The notes beneath the pieces are model-generated. The model worked only from the letters and a program-made list of their open reading frames with translations, ran no database searches and was not told the origin of the DNA. Shown one piece after another: positions 21,492 to 35,600 of a DNA stretch of 64,000 nt. Position numbers and translations under genes: made by a program. Each line of letters opens with the position of its first letter. Position 1 is the stretch's first letter. Origin of the DNA: Entonaema liquescens (lineage: Eukaryota; Ascomycota; Sordariomycetes; Xylariales; Xylariaceae); contig CADCSX010000010.1 of assembly GCA_902805475.1 (NCBI GenBank), positions 1,707,001 to 1,771,000 of the forward strand, read 5' to 3'.

Positions 21492-24310
21492 AAAAACGAA
21501 TAATAATTAAAAATTTAATTAAAATACTTCCATTTAAATATATTTCTTATTAAAAATTAAATAATATTAGTTAAAATAATATTTTTAATTATTAAATATA
21601 AAAACTTTAAAATTTATTTATTAAAATATTAATTTAATATTATTAATTTTTAAATTTTTTTAAATAATTAAAAAATTTTTATAATTAAAAAATTATTAAT
21701 TATTATCGAATTTATTTATTTAAAAATTTATTTTTATTTAAAAATTTATTTAATTTTTTTAAATTAATTTAAATTATATATTTTAAAATTAAATTTTTAT
21801 TAATATTTTTTAAACGTTATAAAAAAGTTTTATTATTATTAATTAAAATAAATTAAATATATTAATTTATTTATAATCTTAATATTTAAATTAATTATTA
21901 ATTTATAATATTTAAAAGTTAATAAAAAAAGTTTTAAAAATAAATATTATTAAAAGATTTTTTTTAAATAATAATATTTAATAATTTTATTAAATTTAAT
22001 TTTTATAATTTAGATATAATTATATATTACGTACAATTTTAATATTTAAATTTTAAAAAATATATTAATTTTATTTAATATAATTTTAAATAATTTTTAG
22101 TTTTTATTTAATTTATAAATAATATATTTTATAATTAATATTTAGTTATTTAAAAAAAAAATTTTTAAATTAATAAATTTATTAAATATAATTACGTTAA
22201 AATTATTTAAATTTAATTTATTATATATATTTAAAATTGTTTTTATATATTTTATATAAATAAAATATTTTTTTACGGGTATATTTTTAAATATAAGTAT
22301 TTTTAACTTTTTTTATTAATTATATTATTAATTTATAAATAAAAAAGTAGTTTATAATATTGTTTTATATGTTATTATTATTATTTTTATTTTTTTTTAA
22401 TTAAATTAAATTTAAATTAAAGTTATTAAATTTATAATTTTAAATAATTAATAATTTATTATTTATATTTTTAATATTATTATTATTTTATAAAAATAAT
22501 AATAAAGTATTATTTTAAATTATTTAATTATTTATAAAATTATTATATAATGTTAATGAATTTATAAATTTATTTTATAATGTTAAAATTATAAAAATAT
22601 ATTTATAATTAATATATGTTAAATATTTATTAAAAAAAATTTATTATATTATATTTAATATATTAATTTTTAGTAGTAAAATTTAAATATTAAAGATAAA
22701 TTATAATTAAAAAAAATAATATATTTTAAATTAAATTAAAAAAATTAAAACTTTTTTTATTATTAAAAAACGTTATTTTTTTAATAATTATTTTTTTTAT
22801 GTAAAATTAAATTGTAATAAATATAAAATAAAAGTAAAATTGTGCGTGTTAATATGTATATTTAAAATAATATATATGTTTTTTTTAATAATTAAAATTT
22901 TTATTATATTTATTATTTTTTTTATTTATATTATTATTTTTTTATAATTATTAATAAAAAATTAAATATTGTTATTATAATATAGGATTAATTTAAGTAA
23001 TTAAAAAATATTATTTTTAAAATAATAATATTATTTATTAATTAATTTAAATATTTATATTTTATAATAATTTTTTTTAATTTTTTAAAAAAATCTTTAA
23101 AAAAAAAAATTAAATTTAAATTTTTTTTTTAATAATATTAATATAAAATAAAATTTTATAATAATTATATTCTTTTAAAGTTATTAATAATAATTTTTAA
23201 ATTTATTATTTTTTATATTTAAAAAAAAAATAATAAAAAAATTTACTTTTATTAATTTTTTTTTTAATATATTAATAAAATATTTATTAATTAATAATTA
23301 TATAATATTTAATAAAATATAATTTTATATAAATTTTATTTTTTATATTAATTTATATAAAAAATAAAATTTTATTAAAAATTTAATTATTTTAAAAAAT
23401 ATTTTATTATTTAATTTTAAAAATTTAATAATATATTTTTAAATTTATTTTTAAATAATTAAATAATTTAATTAATTAATATTTTTATTTAATTTAAAAT
23501 TATTAAATTATTATTATTCTTATAAAATAAATTATTAAAAATATTTTTAATTAAAAAAACTTTTTATAAATTTTGTTTTTTTAATTTAAATGTGTTTATT
23601 ATTATTATTATTACCATTATTATTATTATTAATAATAATAATAATAATAATAATAATGTTATAATTAAAATAATTTATAAATGTAATATTTAAAATATAT
23701 TTAATTTTCATAAAAAAAAACGTTTTATTATATACGTTTATTAATAATTATATATATTATAAAATATATAACTTTTTAAATTATATATAAAACGGTTTAA
23801 AAAACTTATATTTATGTTATTATTTTTTTGCATTCTTTTTACAATAATATTTTCTTTTTATTAAATTTTTTTTTTATTATTAATTTAAAAAAAATAATTA
23901 TTATGTTGATTATATTAAACTTTTTTTAATTATTAGTTAATAAAATAATTATAAATTTTATAATATATAATTATATTAAAATATAATTAATATAAATTTA
24001 AAAAATATTTTAACTTTATATATTTAAATTTATAATTATTTATATATTAATAATTATTAATATAATTAATGTATAAATAATTATAATTTATAATAAAAAT
24101 ATATAATATTTTCAGTAATAATATTAAATTAAAATATTAATTTAATAAATAATATTTACGTTTATTATTATTATAATAATAATAAAATGCGTTATTTTTT
24201 TATAAATATATAAAATTTTTAATAATATAATATATTATATATATATATTAATTAAAAATTAATAATTTTATTAACATTAATATTAATACTTAAATTAATA
24301 TTTATTTTAC

Positions 24311-24474
24311 TTTTTATTTTTATTTTATTTTTTATTTTTATTTTATTTTTTATTTTTATTTTATTTTTTATTTTTATTTTATTTTTTATTTTTATTTTAT
24401 TTTTTATTTTTATTTTATTTTTTATTTTTATTTTATTTTTTATTTTTATTTTATTTTTTATTTTTATTTTATTT
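24311..24474. repeat. 18-bp AT minisatellite in the island
   Basis: Nine or so near-perfect copies of an 18-bp unit made of A residues spaced by 4, 6 and 5 T residues. The copies are nearly identical, although the surrounding DNA is degenerate, which suggests late expansion by slippage. Confidence 0.8.
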
Positions 24475-25608
24475 TCCGTTTTTATATTAATAAAATTTAT
24501 AATTATTATTATTAATTTAAAAATAATTTATTATATAAATTTATATAAATTGATATTTAAATAAAAACAAATTAATATTTAAATTAATTTTAAAAATAAA
24601 TTAATAACGTTATTTATTATAAAAAAAAAAAGAAATAATAACATATATAATAATTACTTTTAAAAAAGAAAAAAATAATAAAATTATTAATAATAAATAA
24701 GAAATTTTATTATATAATATATTTAAATTTATAAATAAAATAAATTAATTATAATTATTTATTAATATTTATAAAATTTTTTTAAATTATAAATTATAAT
24801 TATATATGTAAATATATATTTTAATAAATATAATTATAATTATTATAATAAATATTTATAATAAATATAATTATAATATTTTTAAAATACATAAATATTT
24901 ATTATAATTTAAATAATTATAATATTATAAATATATAAATATTTATTATAATTTAAATAATTATAATTTATTTTTATATTATTTTTTTATATAATTATTA
25001 AATATTATTAAATCAAAAATATAATATTAAAGTTTTTTATATATATAAAAATTTCTTAAAAAAATAATTTTATATTTATTATAAAATAATATATTAAAAT
25101 ATATATTTTAATAATTAATTATTATTTAATAATAAAATGGTTAAAAATATAATACATTATTTAAAATAAAAAAAAAATTTTAATTAAAATTTTATAAATT
25201 ATAATAAAGTTTTTAATTATATAAAATAAAAATTAATATATATAATTATAAATTAATTTTTAAAATTTAATATATAAATAAATTTATTAAAATATTTTCG
25301 CATATATAAAAAATATTAATATTATATTTTATATTTAATTAAATTTAATAAATATATAAAAAAATAAAATAAAATAATTAAATTATTAAATATAAAATTA
25401 ATAAAATTATTTAAATAAAAATAAATAATATTATTTATAAAATTTTTTTATATTTATATTTAATTTAATTTAATATTTATTTATATAATTTTATTTTTAA
25501 CATTTATAATTTTAACAATTATAATATAATAAAATTAATATTAAAAAATTACTTAAATAAATTTATATTTTATAAAAAAATTTTTAATTATTAAAAACTT
25601 TAAATAAA

Positions 25609-25736
25609 TATTAAAAGTTTTTAAAAATTAATTAAAAATTATAATATTAAAAATTTTTAAAAATTAATTAAAAATTATAATATTAAAAATTTTTAAAAAT
25701 TAATTAAAAATTATAATATTAAAAACTTTTAAAAAA
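25609..25736. repeat. 36-bp tandem repeat in the island
   Basis: Three full 36-bp copies (25609-25644, 25645-25680, 25681-25716) and a partial fourth. The unit contains TTAAAAATTAATTAAAAATT. Copies differ at one or two positions. Confidence 0.85.
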
Positions 25737-28700
25737 TTTAAAAATAAAATAAAAATATATTTATCAATTTTACAACTTTATTATTAATTTTAATAATAAT
25801 ATTACTTAATTAAAAAACCTTACTTTTTATAAAAATTTATAAAAATTAAAAATAATTACATTATAAAAACGTTAATAATTTAAATATTTGATATTTTTAA
25901 TAATTAAAATAAAAATATAAACTTTTTTTATTAATTTATTTATAATATTATTCAATTTCCCACAATTACACCAATTAAAATCCAAATATATATTTATTAC
26001 ATTAATTAAAACTTTACATTTATATATAATATTAATTATTAATTTATACTTTTATAAATTCCCCCGTAAAAAATTATATTAATTTAATAAAATCCCATTA
26101 TTTTACGTAAATTTTACATTTATTTATATTATTTTTTATTACTTTTTTCTTTTTATTATTATCATAACTTTATTTATTTATTTTAATTATTTTCCTACTT
26201 TTATAATTAAAAACAAATTTATATTATATATAATAACATATAAATTTTTAAAAAATAAAATAAAAAAATTTTAATATAATAACATTTATCATATTAATAA
26301 TATAATATAAACCTAATTTCATTTTTTTCACAAAATTTTAATATTATTTAAAAAATTTTTAAACATATTTACTAACATATTACGCTTTTTTACTTAAAAA
26401 ATAAACATTTATTAATTAAAAAAAAACAAAATAATTACGTAATTTAATATTTTTAACATTATTAAATCAGATTTATTATTATTAAAAATTTTTTATTTAT
26501 TAAAAACCCTTATTTTTATAATAAATTATTTATAAAATATTTTAAATTTTAAAATTTAAAATAATAAAATTTAAAATAATAAATTTATATATTATATTTT
26601 TACTTTTTTTATTATATTAATAATATTAATTTTTTAAAATTATATATTAAAAATAAATTTAATAAAATTATAAGATTTTTATTAATTAATATAAAAACTT
26701 TTTATTTAAATTAATAAAAAAATTAAAAAAATAATAAATAATATATAAAAATATTATTTTTAATAATTTTAAAAATACCATAAATTTTGTAATAATAATA
26801 TTATCGATTATTATAAATAATTAAATCTTATAATAATAATAATTTTTACCATTTTTTATTAAAAAGAATTTAATTTTATATAACTTAAAACCTAATTTAT
26901 TTATTAAATATATTATTAAAATAATAAGTTTTTTTTTAATAAATTAAAAAAATAAAAATTTTAATTTTTATTACCATATATAAAATATTTATTTTATTTT
27001 ATATTTAATTATAAAAAATAAAAAAAATTTAAATTTTTAATTAATAAATAAAAACTAAATTTTTATTAATAATTAAATTATTTTAAATATAATTTAACCA
27101 ATTTTTTTATTATAAAATATAATTTTTCTTTACGTTTATTAATTAATATATATCTTAATTTTTATAATATAAAAATTTATAAAAATTATATATAAAAAAA
27201 TTAAAATTATTAATATATTAATTAAAAACTTTATTTATTACATTTAATATATTAAAAAATTTATTTTATTTTTATTTAAAGATTTTTTAAATTTATATTT
27301 AATAATATAAAATATTATATAATAAAAAATTAATATATAATTATTAAATATTAAAAAAAATTTTAAAATATAAAAATTTAATAATTTTAAAAAATATTTT
27401 TTTATATTAATTAAATATTTTAATTTAAATTATAATAAAAATATTATTATATTTAAAAAATATATTATTATATTTAATAAAAAAACCACAAAAACAAAAA
27501 TTTCGAAAAATATAAAAAATAAAATTAAAAAAATATAAAATTAAAATAAAATAAAATAAATAATTTTTTTAATAAAATATATTTATATTTTATTTTTAAT
27601 AATTTTTATAAAATTTATTATATTTTAAATTTTATTAATAATATTTATTTAATATAATTTAATTAAAAATTAATTTTATAAATTTATTTAAATAATAATA
27701 AAATTTTAAATTTTAATTTTATAATTATTAATATAAAATATATTTTTTTAACATTTTACTTTTTTTATTTTTATTAAATATTATTATTTTAAATTATTTT
27801 TTTTTATTTTATTAATATTATTTTACTTAAAATATTTAAAATAATTTACGTAATTTATATAATAAATTTAATTATTAATATTAATAATATATATATATAT
27901 AATAATTAAAATAAAATTATAAAAACTTTAAAAAATTATATAAATTATAACATTTAACATTAAAATTTTAATTATTTTTTTTTTTTATATTTAATATTAA
28001 TTATTATTATTTATTTATAAATTATATATTTTATTAATATTTTTTATATATTAATAATATAAATAATTTTAAAATTATTATAACATTTAAAACAATAATT
28101 AATATTTTTATTTTAATTTTAATTAATATTATTTTTATTTTTTTATTTATTATTTTTACTTTATTTATTATAATTTTTTATAATTTTATTAAAATTAAAA
28201 TTTAATTAATAATTTAAATTTTTTTAAAAATTAATTTAAATTAATTAAAAACGTTATTAAATATTTTAATACATTATATAAATATATTTTAAACCAATAT
28301 AATAAATCTTATTTTCGTAACAAAAATAATAACAATAATATTACTTTTATTAATTTTTAAAAAATAATTTTTCATATATAATTTCATTAATTAATTAAAA
28401 TTAATCATTATATTAATATAAATATTATTTAATATATTATTAATTAAATTATTTTATTTAATTATAATATATATCTCCACTTTAAATATATTTAATAATA
28501 ATAAATAATTTAATTTTTAAAATAAAATCGTTATATTTTTAAACAAATTTAAAATTAATTAATATTAATTATTTATAAATTAATTTATAACATTACTATT
28601 ATTATTTATTAATTTAATAAATTATATTAAATATAATAAAATTATTATATTAAATTTTAATATATATATAATATAAATAAAATTAATATAAAAATTAATT

Positions 28701-31003
28701 ATTTAAATAAAATATAATTATAAATTTAAAATAATTTTCTAAAATTCTATTTAATTAACTTTAATTTTAAAATATTTATTATAATAATTAAAACTTATTT
28801 TATTATAAAAATAATAATAACCCCATTTTTAATTTTATTTAATTATTAAATATTAAAAAATTAAATATTTAATAAATTAATTAATAATATAATATTAATT
28901 ATTAATAAAAATAATTAAATTAATAATATAATTAACTTAAATTAATTTAAATATTTTAATTAATATATAATATTAAAAAACTTTAATAAAAAATATTTTT
29001 TAATATTAAATAATTACAATAACCATTTAATAATTTAATTTTATAAATAAATTATTAAATTAAAAATTATTATATTTTTTCTATTATTTTATTTTATATA
29101 TAAATTTTAACCATTTAATTTTAAATTTTTTAATATATTAAAATTAAAATATTAATAATAATTTATTTAAATTATTAAAATTAATATATATAATTATATT
29201 AAAATTAATTTTTTAACCGAATACTATTTTATTTATAATCATATATTTATATATAATAATATTAAAAATATTTAATATAAATATAAAATATATTTTTATA
29301 AATTATAAATAATATTAAATTATTTTTAAAACTTATTATTATTAACTCTTATAATTATTTCATATTATAATAAACTTAACTATATAATATTTATTTTTAA
29401 TTAAAAAAATAAAAATTTAATAATTTTATTTTTACGTAAAAAAATTAATTAAATAATTATATATATATTAATAATAAATTTATAAATCATTAATAAATTT
29501 TTTAAATTTATTTATTTTTATTTAAAAATTTTAAAAATTAATTAAATATTAATATTTTTTATTATAATACATATTTATTAAAAATTTAAAAAAATTATAT
29601 ATATAATAATTATAAATAAATTTACAATTATAAAGAAATTATATAATTTACGTATAATAATTATTAAATAATAATAATATTAATTAAGAAAATATATTTT
29701 AAATTATATTAAATTATTTATAATAAAAAATAACTAACTTCGTTTTATTATTAATAATATAAAATAATATAATTATTAACATTAAATTATTAAAAAAAAA
29801 AAAACATAATAATAAAAAAACATTACATTATATAAATAACTTATTAATATTTAAGTAATATTTAAAATACTTATAAATTTTAAAATATATAATTATTATA
29901 ATTTTATTATTATTTTTAATATAAATTACGGGAAGATTTTTATTTTTATAAAAATAATATTATAAAAACATATATTATAAAATTTAATAAATTTATTAAA
30001 AAATTAAAAATTAACTTAAGTAAATTAAATTTAATAAATAAAATAAAATTTAATAATTAATAAAAAAAACTTTTAAAAAATACTTTTATCCATTTATTAT
30101 TTCATAAGTTTAATTAATTTTTAATTAATAAAATTATTGAAAAATATTATTAAAAAATAATTATTTATACTTATTAATATATTAAAACATTTTATTTTAA
30201 ATAATAAATAAATTTAAAAATTTTTAATTTTAATAAAATTAATTTAATTATATTAATATATAATAATATTTAAATTACTTTAAAGATTTTAATAAATAAA
30301 AATATTAATAATTTTATTTTTAAAGAAATATTAAAAAAAAAATTTAAAAAAAATTTAAAAAAAAAACTTTAAAATAATTAAAAATAAATTTAAAAATATA
30401 TATAATTAATTACCATATATTACATAATTTTAAAACCATAATTAAAATTTATTTAAAACTTTTAATTTATAATTAAAGTTTATTTAAAATTTTTATATTA
30501 TAATTAAAATTTATTTATAATTTTTAATTTATAATTAAAACTTTTTATAATTATATTATTATAATTAAAATTTTTTTAAAAATTAATTATTAATTATTAA
30601 TTTTTTATATATTTATTAAATATATTTAAATATATAATAAAAAAATAAAAATTTAAATATATAAAAATATTTTTTAATAAATTATATAATATAAAAATAA
30701 ATTAAATTAAATATATAAATAAATAAATAAATATTAAAATATAAATAATTATAATAAATTAATATATAAATAAATATTAAAATATAAATAATTATAATAA
30801 ATTAATAAAATATAAAAAATTATAATAAATTAATACGTAAATATATATTATAATAAAAATATAATATAATTATATAAATTATAAAATATTATTATAAAAA
30901 AAATATATATATTAAAAAAAATATATTTAAATTATATAAGGTTTTTAGTAAAATTGTATATATAAGGTAAATCTCGGTTAAATCCCGAATTTTGCCCGTT
31001 TCT

Positions 31004-31065
31004 TTAATTAATGCGCAGTATTTCCTTGGAGGTGCTACGTCGAACTTGTGTAGACAGCACTAATA
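31004..31065 (-). repeat. right terminal inverted repeat of AT island
   Basis: Reverse complement of the left end with eight transitions and no indels. Normal-composition DNA begins immediately outside it. Confidence 0.8.
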
Positions 31066-31288
31066 GGCTACGTCGGCCCCCAAATATTATCTCGGAAATA
31101 AACACCCGTATGCCTTAGGAGACATACTCTAACTTCCTAAAAAGAAAAAGAGTCGCTGTAAGAGAAGCTCTAAACACATTCAAAGTGACGGACGTGGAAG
31201 CTGTTAATCCGTTTATATACCTCATGTCCGCCGAGAGACTTACAATAGTCATAGATGTTGCTGTAGGATAATAGCATCAACATACACC

Positions 31289-32384
31289 ATGTCGGGCTTC
31301 CCGCCGCCGAATTCTGTTCGTAATGACTTTTGGGGCCCATCCGATAATAGCCATGTACTTTATAACGGTGAATCTGTACGACAACTAGACATAGCACCGT
31401 ACATGGAGTACTATAAGCGACAATGGAACAACATGGTAGCAGATGTAGATGGACGGTACATTACTGTTAGGACTTACAATGATATCCTTGATGTTGTCCA
31501 TCTCATACTTCACGGCCAAACCCGAGAGGAAATCATTTCATATCTTAAAAATAAAAGCCCTAGTGCAGCTGCCAACGACTATGAGAACTCGGCGAATCTA
31601 GCGGCGCGACTACTATTAATGCTAAAGATCGGGGTTGTAAAACACCAAGCAGTACCTCGTCATTACATCTCATGGGAAAGGGGAACGCTAGCCGACCTAA
31701 TCAAGGAACGATTTAATGAACTACAGGTTCTCGATGCCTCCCATGTTAGACTACCGAAGTCTTTTAATGCTTGGGCGATCAATGTAATCGGAGGTCTTGA
31801 GATCGAGTTCACGGACAACCTGGCTGATCACCTTCTACTTGTTGACGACGATACAAAAGTGTTAATTTTCCACTACGCATCCTTCCTCGAATGTCAGCGG
31901 CGGTGAAGTCTCCTCAGCTCGAACAGATCTCAATGATAAGCTACTGATTTAGGATAGTTCGCTTTTCCCAGAGGGTCTCGTAAACGAAACGTTGCGTACG
32001 TTGGCCCTACTATTTCCCCAATCAGAGTTTCGCTTACGGCGTGGCAAGAATGACAAAAGAACGTGGTTTCGGAAATTGTGCTCGAGTTCCAGCCCGTGCA
32101 GTGTAGATCCGCGCATTGTCCTCTGCGGCAATTTACGGGCGGAAGACAGGCAGATTGAGCATTTCAAGTTTTGGAGGGATCGATTAATCATTCTTAAGCA
32201 AGCCTATGACGACTCAAGTCCTCAGACGCTGTCGCAATGGTGGCATGATAGACGAAACGGAGAGCGCTGGTACACATTCTGGATAGCTGTTCTTGTGTTT
32301 ATCGTCGCAACGACTTTGGGGGTTATTCAATGCATCGAAAGCGGATTGCAGGTGTACAAGGCATATGCTCCCACTCCAGGTTAA
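31289..32384 (+). CDS. fungal-specific hypothetical protein with C-terminal membrane segment
   Basis: Proposed exons 31289..31902 and 31958..32384 (GTGAAG...GATAG, phase 2), about 346 aa; the intron ends are my best reading and an acceptor at 31952 is a competitor in another phase. The mature protein starts MSGFPPPNS. Visible traits: an ETLRTLALLFPQ segment, a DRLIILKQAYDD...LSQWW DRRNGERWYTFW block, and one hydrophobic segment (IAVLVFIVATTLGVIQ) followed by a short cytosolic-type tail. I recognise this C-terminal block from widespread fungal proteins of unknown function, often in accessory DNA. No catalytic motif seen. It is the first gene right of the AT island. Confidence 0.65.
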
Positions 32385-32658
32385 CTACCAGGACAATACT
32401 TGGACATACTAGGCGTAGTGATATCGATTATATTGGCTTGTAGGTGTACGAAGAAGCTGTACCTACCTCTTGGACAAACTAAGTACACGGGGGTTAGAGA
32501 GTGTAGTAGCGAAGCCCTTGAACATACGAAAGATATATGTGAATGTGACAAAAAGTAAAATCGAGTACGTCATGAGCGAAACATAATAAAAACGGCTAAT
32601 ATACATATAAAACGTTCCTCGTAACCTAGTGTTTATCGTTTGTCCCTTTCACACACTA

Positions 32659-35600
32659 CTAGCTTTTGCCAACTGTGCTCTTAGCTACAATCAAGTCTCC
32701 GATATTTGAGACTGGTACGTTGCCCATGATATCGAACACGGCCACGCTGGCCTGGAAGTCCCTGCCAATCCAGTTGCGCAACTCGACCGCCATCAAAGAG
32801 TCGACACCGTAACTCGAAAGTGGCTTGTTAAGCTCCACATCGTCAGCTGAGATGGCCATGGAGCGAGCTAACTTTTGGGTCAGTGCGTTAATGACGATCT
32901 GGATCCGTTCACTAGTATCCGCCGCAGCTCTAAAGAGGGCAGCTGAGTCTACACCTGCCTCCTTCGAAGCACCCTTGGCCTCTCCGACAACGTGGGAGAA
33001 CGGAGAAAATAATGGTCTAGTAAGCAGAGATGGTGGCGTTTGGCCCTTAACCAGGAAGTCAGCCGGCGTGCGTAAGCCGAAAAGAACTTGGCTACCGGTC
33101 GGCGAAGGAGTAGGCTCCGAGGGATCACAGAGCACGCTAAGAAGGGCTAAGAACTCGGTATCGTCGATCTTTTGCATATCATCCCAGCTCTTTCGTTGAC
33201 GCTGGTATGCCTGTGTCTCAGCGACGATACCGATGTTCCTCATCCAGCCGATATCAATCGAGACTCCCTTGTGGCCGTGCGCAACACGATACCGTGCGAG
33301 TGCGTCTTGGAATGAACAACCACCCGCATAATTGGACTGGGCTAACGCTCCGCAAACACCATTAAGAGAGGATAGGAGGACAAAGAAGTCCAGGTCCTTA
33401 GGTAGTAACTCATGTAAGCACAAGGCTGACTTCACCTTCGACTTAATCGTGAGATCCCACTGGGCGAAGGTCATGTTGTCGAACACGGCGTCTTGGAGGA
33501 CCATGGCAGCATCAATGCAACCCTTGACGGGCGGCATCCTTTGAGAAGCTTCCTCAAGCACCTTACGTAGGGATTCGGAACAAGATACATCGCATACGGG
33601 TGGGAATATGTTGACGCCGCGCTTTTCCAGGTCCGCAATAACCTTGGCCAGCTCTGGCTTCGTATTACCTGACCTTGACGGGACAATTAGATGCTTCGCA
33701 CCTCTGTCGGCCATCCATTTGATGATAGCGCGACCAAGACCACCAGATCCTCCAGCAATCACGTAAGATGCGTTCTCATCGAACTTCCATGATCGTTTTT
33801 CTCGAAGAAGTTGCTATACCATACGTTAGTTATTTTTTCCCGAAAGGAGTTCATTAACAGGGACTTACCGGAACTACGTCAGTAGGCTCAACATTGAGAA
33901 TGATACGTCCGATATTCTTTCCGCTTTGGAGGTATCGGAATGCTTCCTCGACCTTCGACACGGGATAGACGTGTAGTGGACCGGGGTGCTTAACAGTACC
34001 CTCGGTCAAAAGGCCGATGGTGGATTTCAGGAGGTCTAAAGTCAACTCTGGGTTCTGGAGGATGACATAGCGCAAGTCGACAGCCGAGTAGCTGACATTC
34101 CTAGCAAAGCCGGCCATGGGTAGCGATGAGTTGGCCTTGATATCAATAACACCAATTTCCACGAAGCGACCAAATGGTGCCATGCACTCCCATGTTGACC
34201 GCAGGCCATCTCCCGAAAGTGAGTTGAGGACTACATCAACACCATATCCATTGGTTACTCTTAAGACTCCTTGGGCAAACGAGGTATTTCTGCTGTTAAA
34301 GATGTGATCGTCGGGAATGCCAAAGGTGTCCTTGAGGAATTGTCGCTTTTCTTCGGATCCAACGGTAGCAAATATTTCAGCTCCCCTAGACTTAGCCATC
34401 CAAATGGCCATCTGACCAGTGCTACCAGCGGCAGAGTGGATAAGAACCTTGTCACCTTTGCGAACACGGGCGAGTTCGATCATGGAGTAGTAGGCTGTCA
34501 TGCCGGGGACGAGGATCGATGCAGCGGCCTCAAAGGAGAGGCTATCAGGAATCTTCAAGACTGCCTTATCCGAAGCGCGTGGGTGTGTGCGCATGCAGTC
34601 TATTGAGATCATGCACACCCGGTCGCCCGGTCGTATCTCTGGATCAGTGTCGGGGCCTACTCTGGTCACAACACCAGCACAGTCGACACCCAACTCGTTG
34701 TCTTCCAAGCGGCCCAAAGCGCACAGGACATCTCTGAAGTTCAGACCCCAAGATTTGGCCTCAATCTCCACCTCATGAGGAAGAAGTTCAGCTTGCTGTG
34801 CGACATCCTCCACAAGCTGGAGCGAATCTAAGGTTCCAGTCTCGCCAACGGCAAGCTTGAGTGCTGGTCCTTCCGAGAAAGGCTTCTCTTGAAGCTGTGG
34901 GTAGAGGAGAGATCGGAGGATCCCATTGCCGCTGATATCTTCCGCAAGCCTGCCCGTAGTGAGCTGGCCATTGCGGACGATATATTCTAGCTCGTTGGTT
35001 TGCGATACAAAGGCTGCCTCGTACGCCTTGGCGACATACTGCGCATGCTCCGCCTTGGTTTCTCCTTGAGACTCGATCGCAATTGTGACAATATGTTTTT
35101 CACTTTCCTCATGTCGGATAGATCGTAAGAATCCGCTCGCAACGCCGTACTGGGAGTACTGCTCATCTTGTAGGCTCGTCGACGAAACCCATAGTAGGTT
35201 CTGTACGTGTTTGAGAAGTCCCTGGAGCAGCTTAAACTTGTCTTCGGACAGCGTTGCGAGGAAAGGCTTGCTCGTCTCAGCAACGCATACCACGATATCG
35301 TCCTTAGATAGACCAGCCGTCGCGACCTGGTCGAGAGGTACAATACGAGCCTGCTGATCTTGCGACTTGGTAATGCTACTGTAGATCAAGTTGGCTATCT
35401 CAGTCTGTTCGTCCGACTGGCTATCGACGACAAGAACAGGTACCGATTTGTTAGATGTTGCTTCCTGAGCCTCCTCTGCAGCCCTCGATACGATGATACT
35501 GAAGATATGGCAAGCCTCGCTCTGGTAGTCCCTCAAGACAAGATCGTTTCCACTGAAACCAGTCCATTTCAAGACGTCGTCCCATTGCTTCTCGGGGATG

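Larger units (their letters stand above)
21430..31065. mobile_element. AT-rich island bounded by 62-bp TIRs (RIP-mutated element)
   Basis: About 9.6 kb of almost pure A+T with no ORF of 60 codons or more. The ends form an inverted repeat: 21430-21491 and 31004-31065 align without gaps, 54 of 62 identical, and all eight differences are A/G or C/T. Similarity continues inward for about 30 more bases, mostly with transition differences. This is what repeat-induced point mutation does to a transposon. Residual C in the left half is mostly in CpG, which fits RIP's preference for CpA. Class cannot be assigned. A small regional centromere, or several nested elements, are alternatives for the AT-rich body. 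Confidence 0.7.

Noticed and set aside
21500..31000. Insertion of mitochondrial DNA as the source of the AT island
   Set aside because: The A+T level is far above fungal mitochondrial DNA, no rRNA, tRNA or ORF remains, and the TIRs fit a transposon.
21430..31065. Island as one perfect giant palindrome
   Set aside because: The 18-bp and 36-bp tandem arrays on the left have no reverse-complement partners at the mirrored positions.
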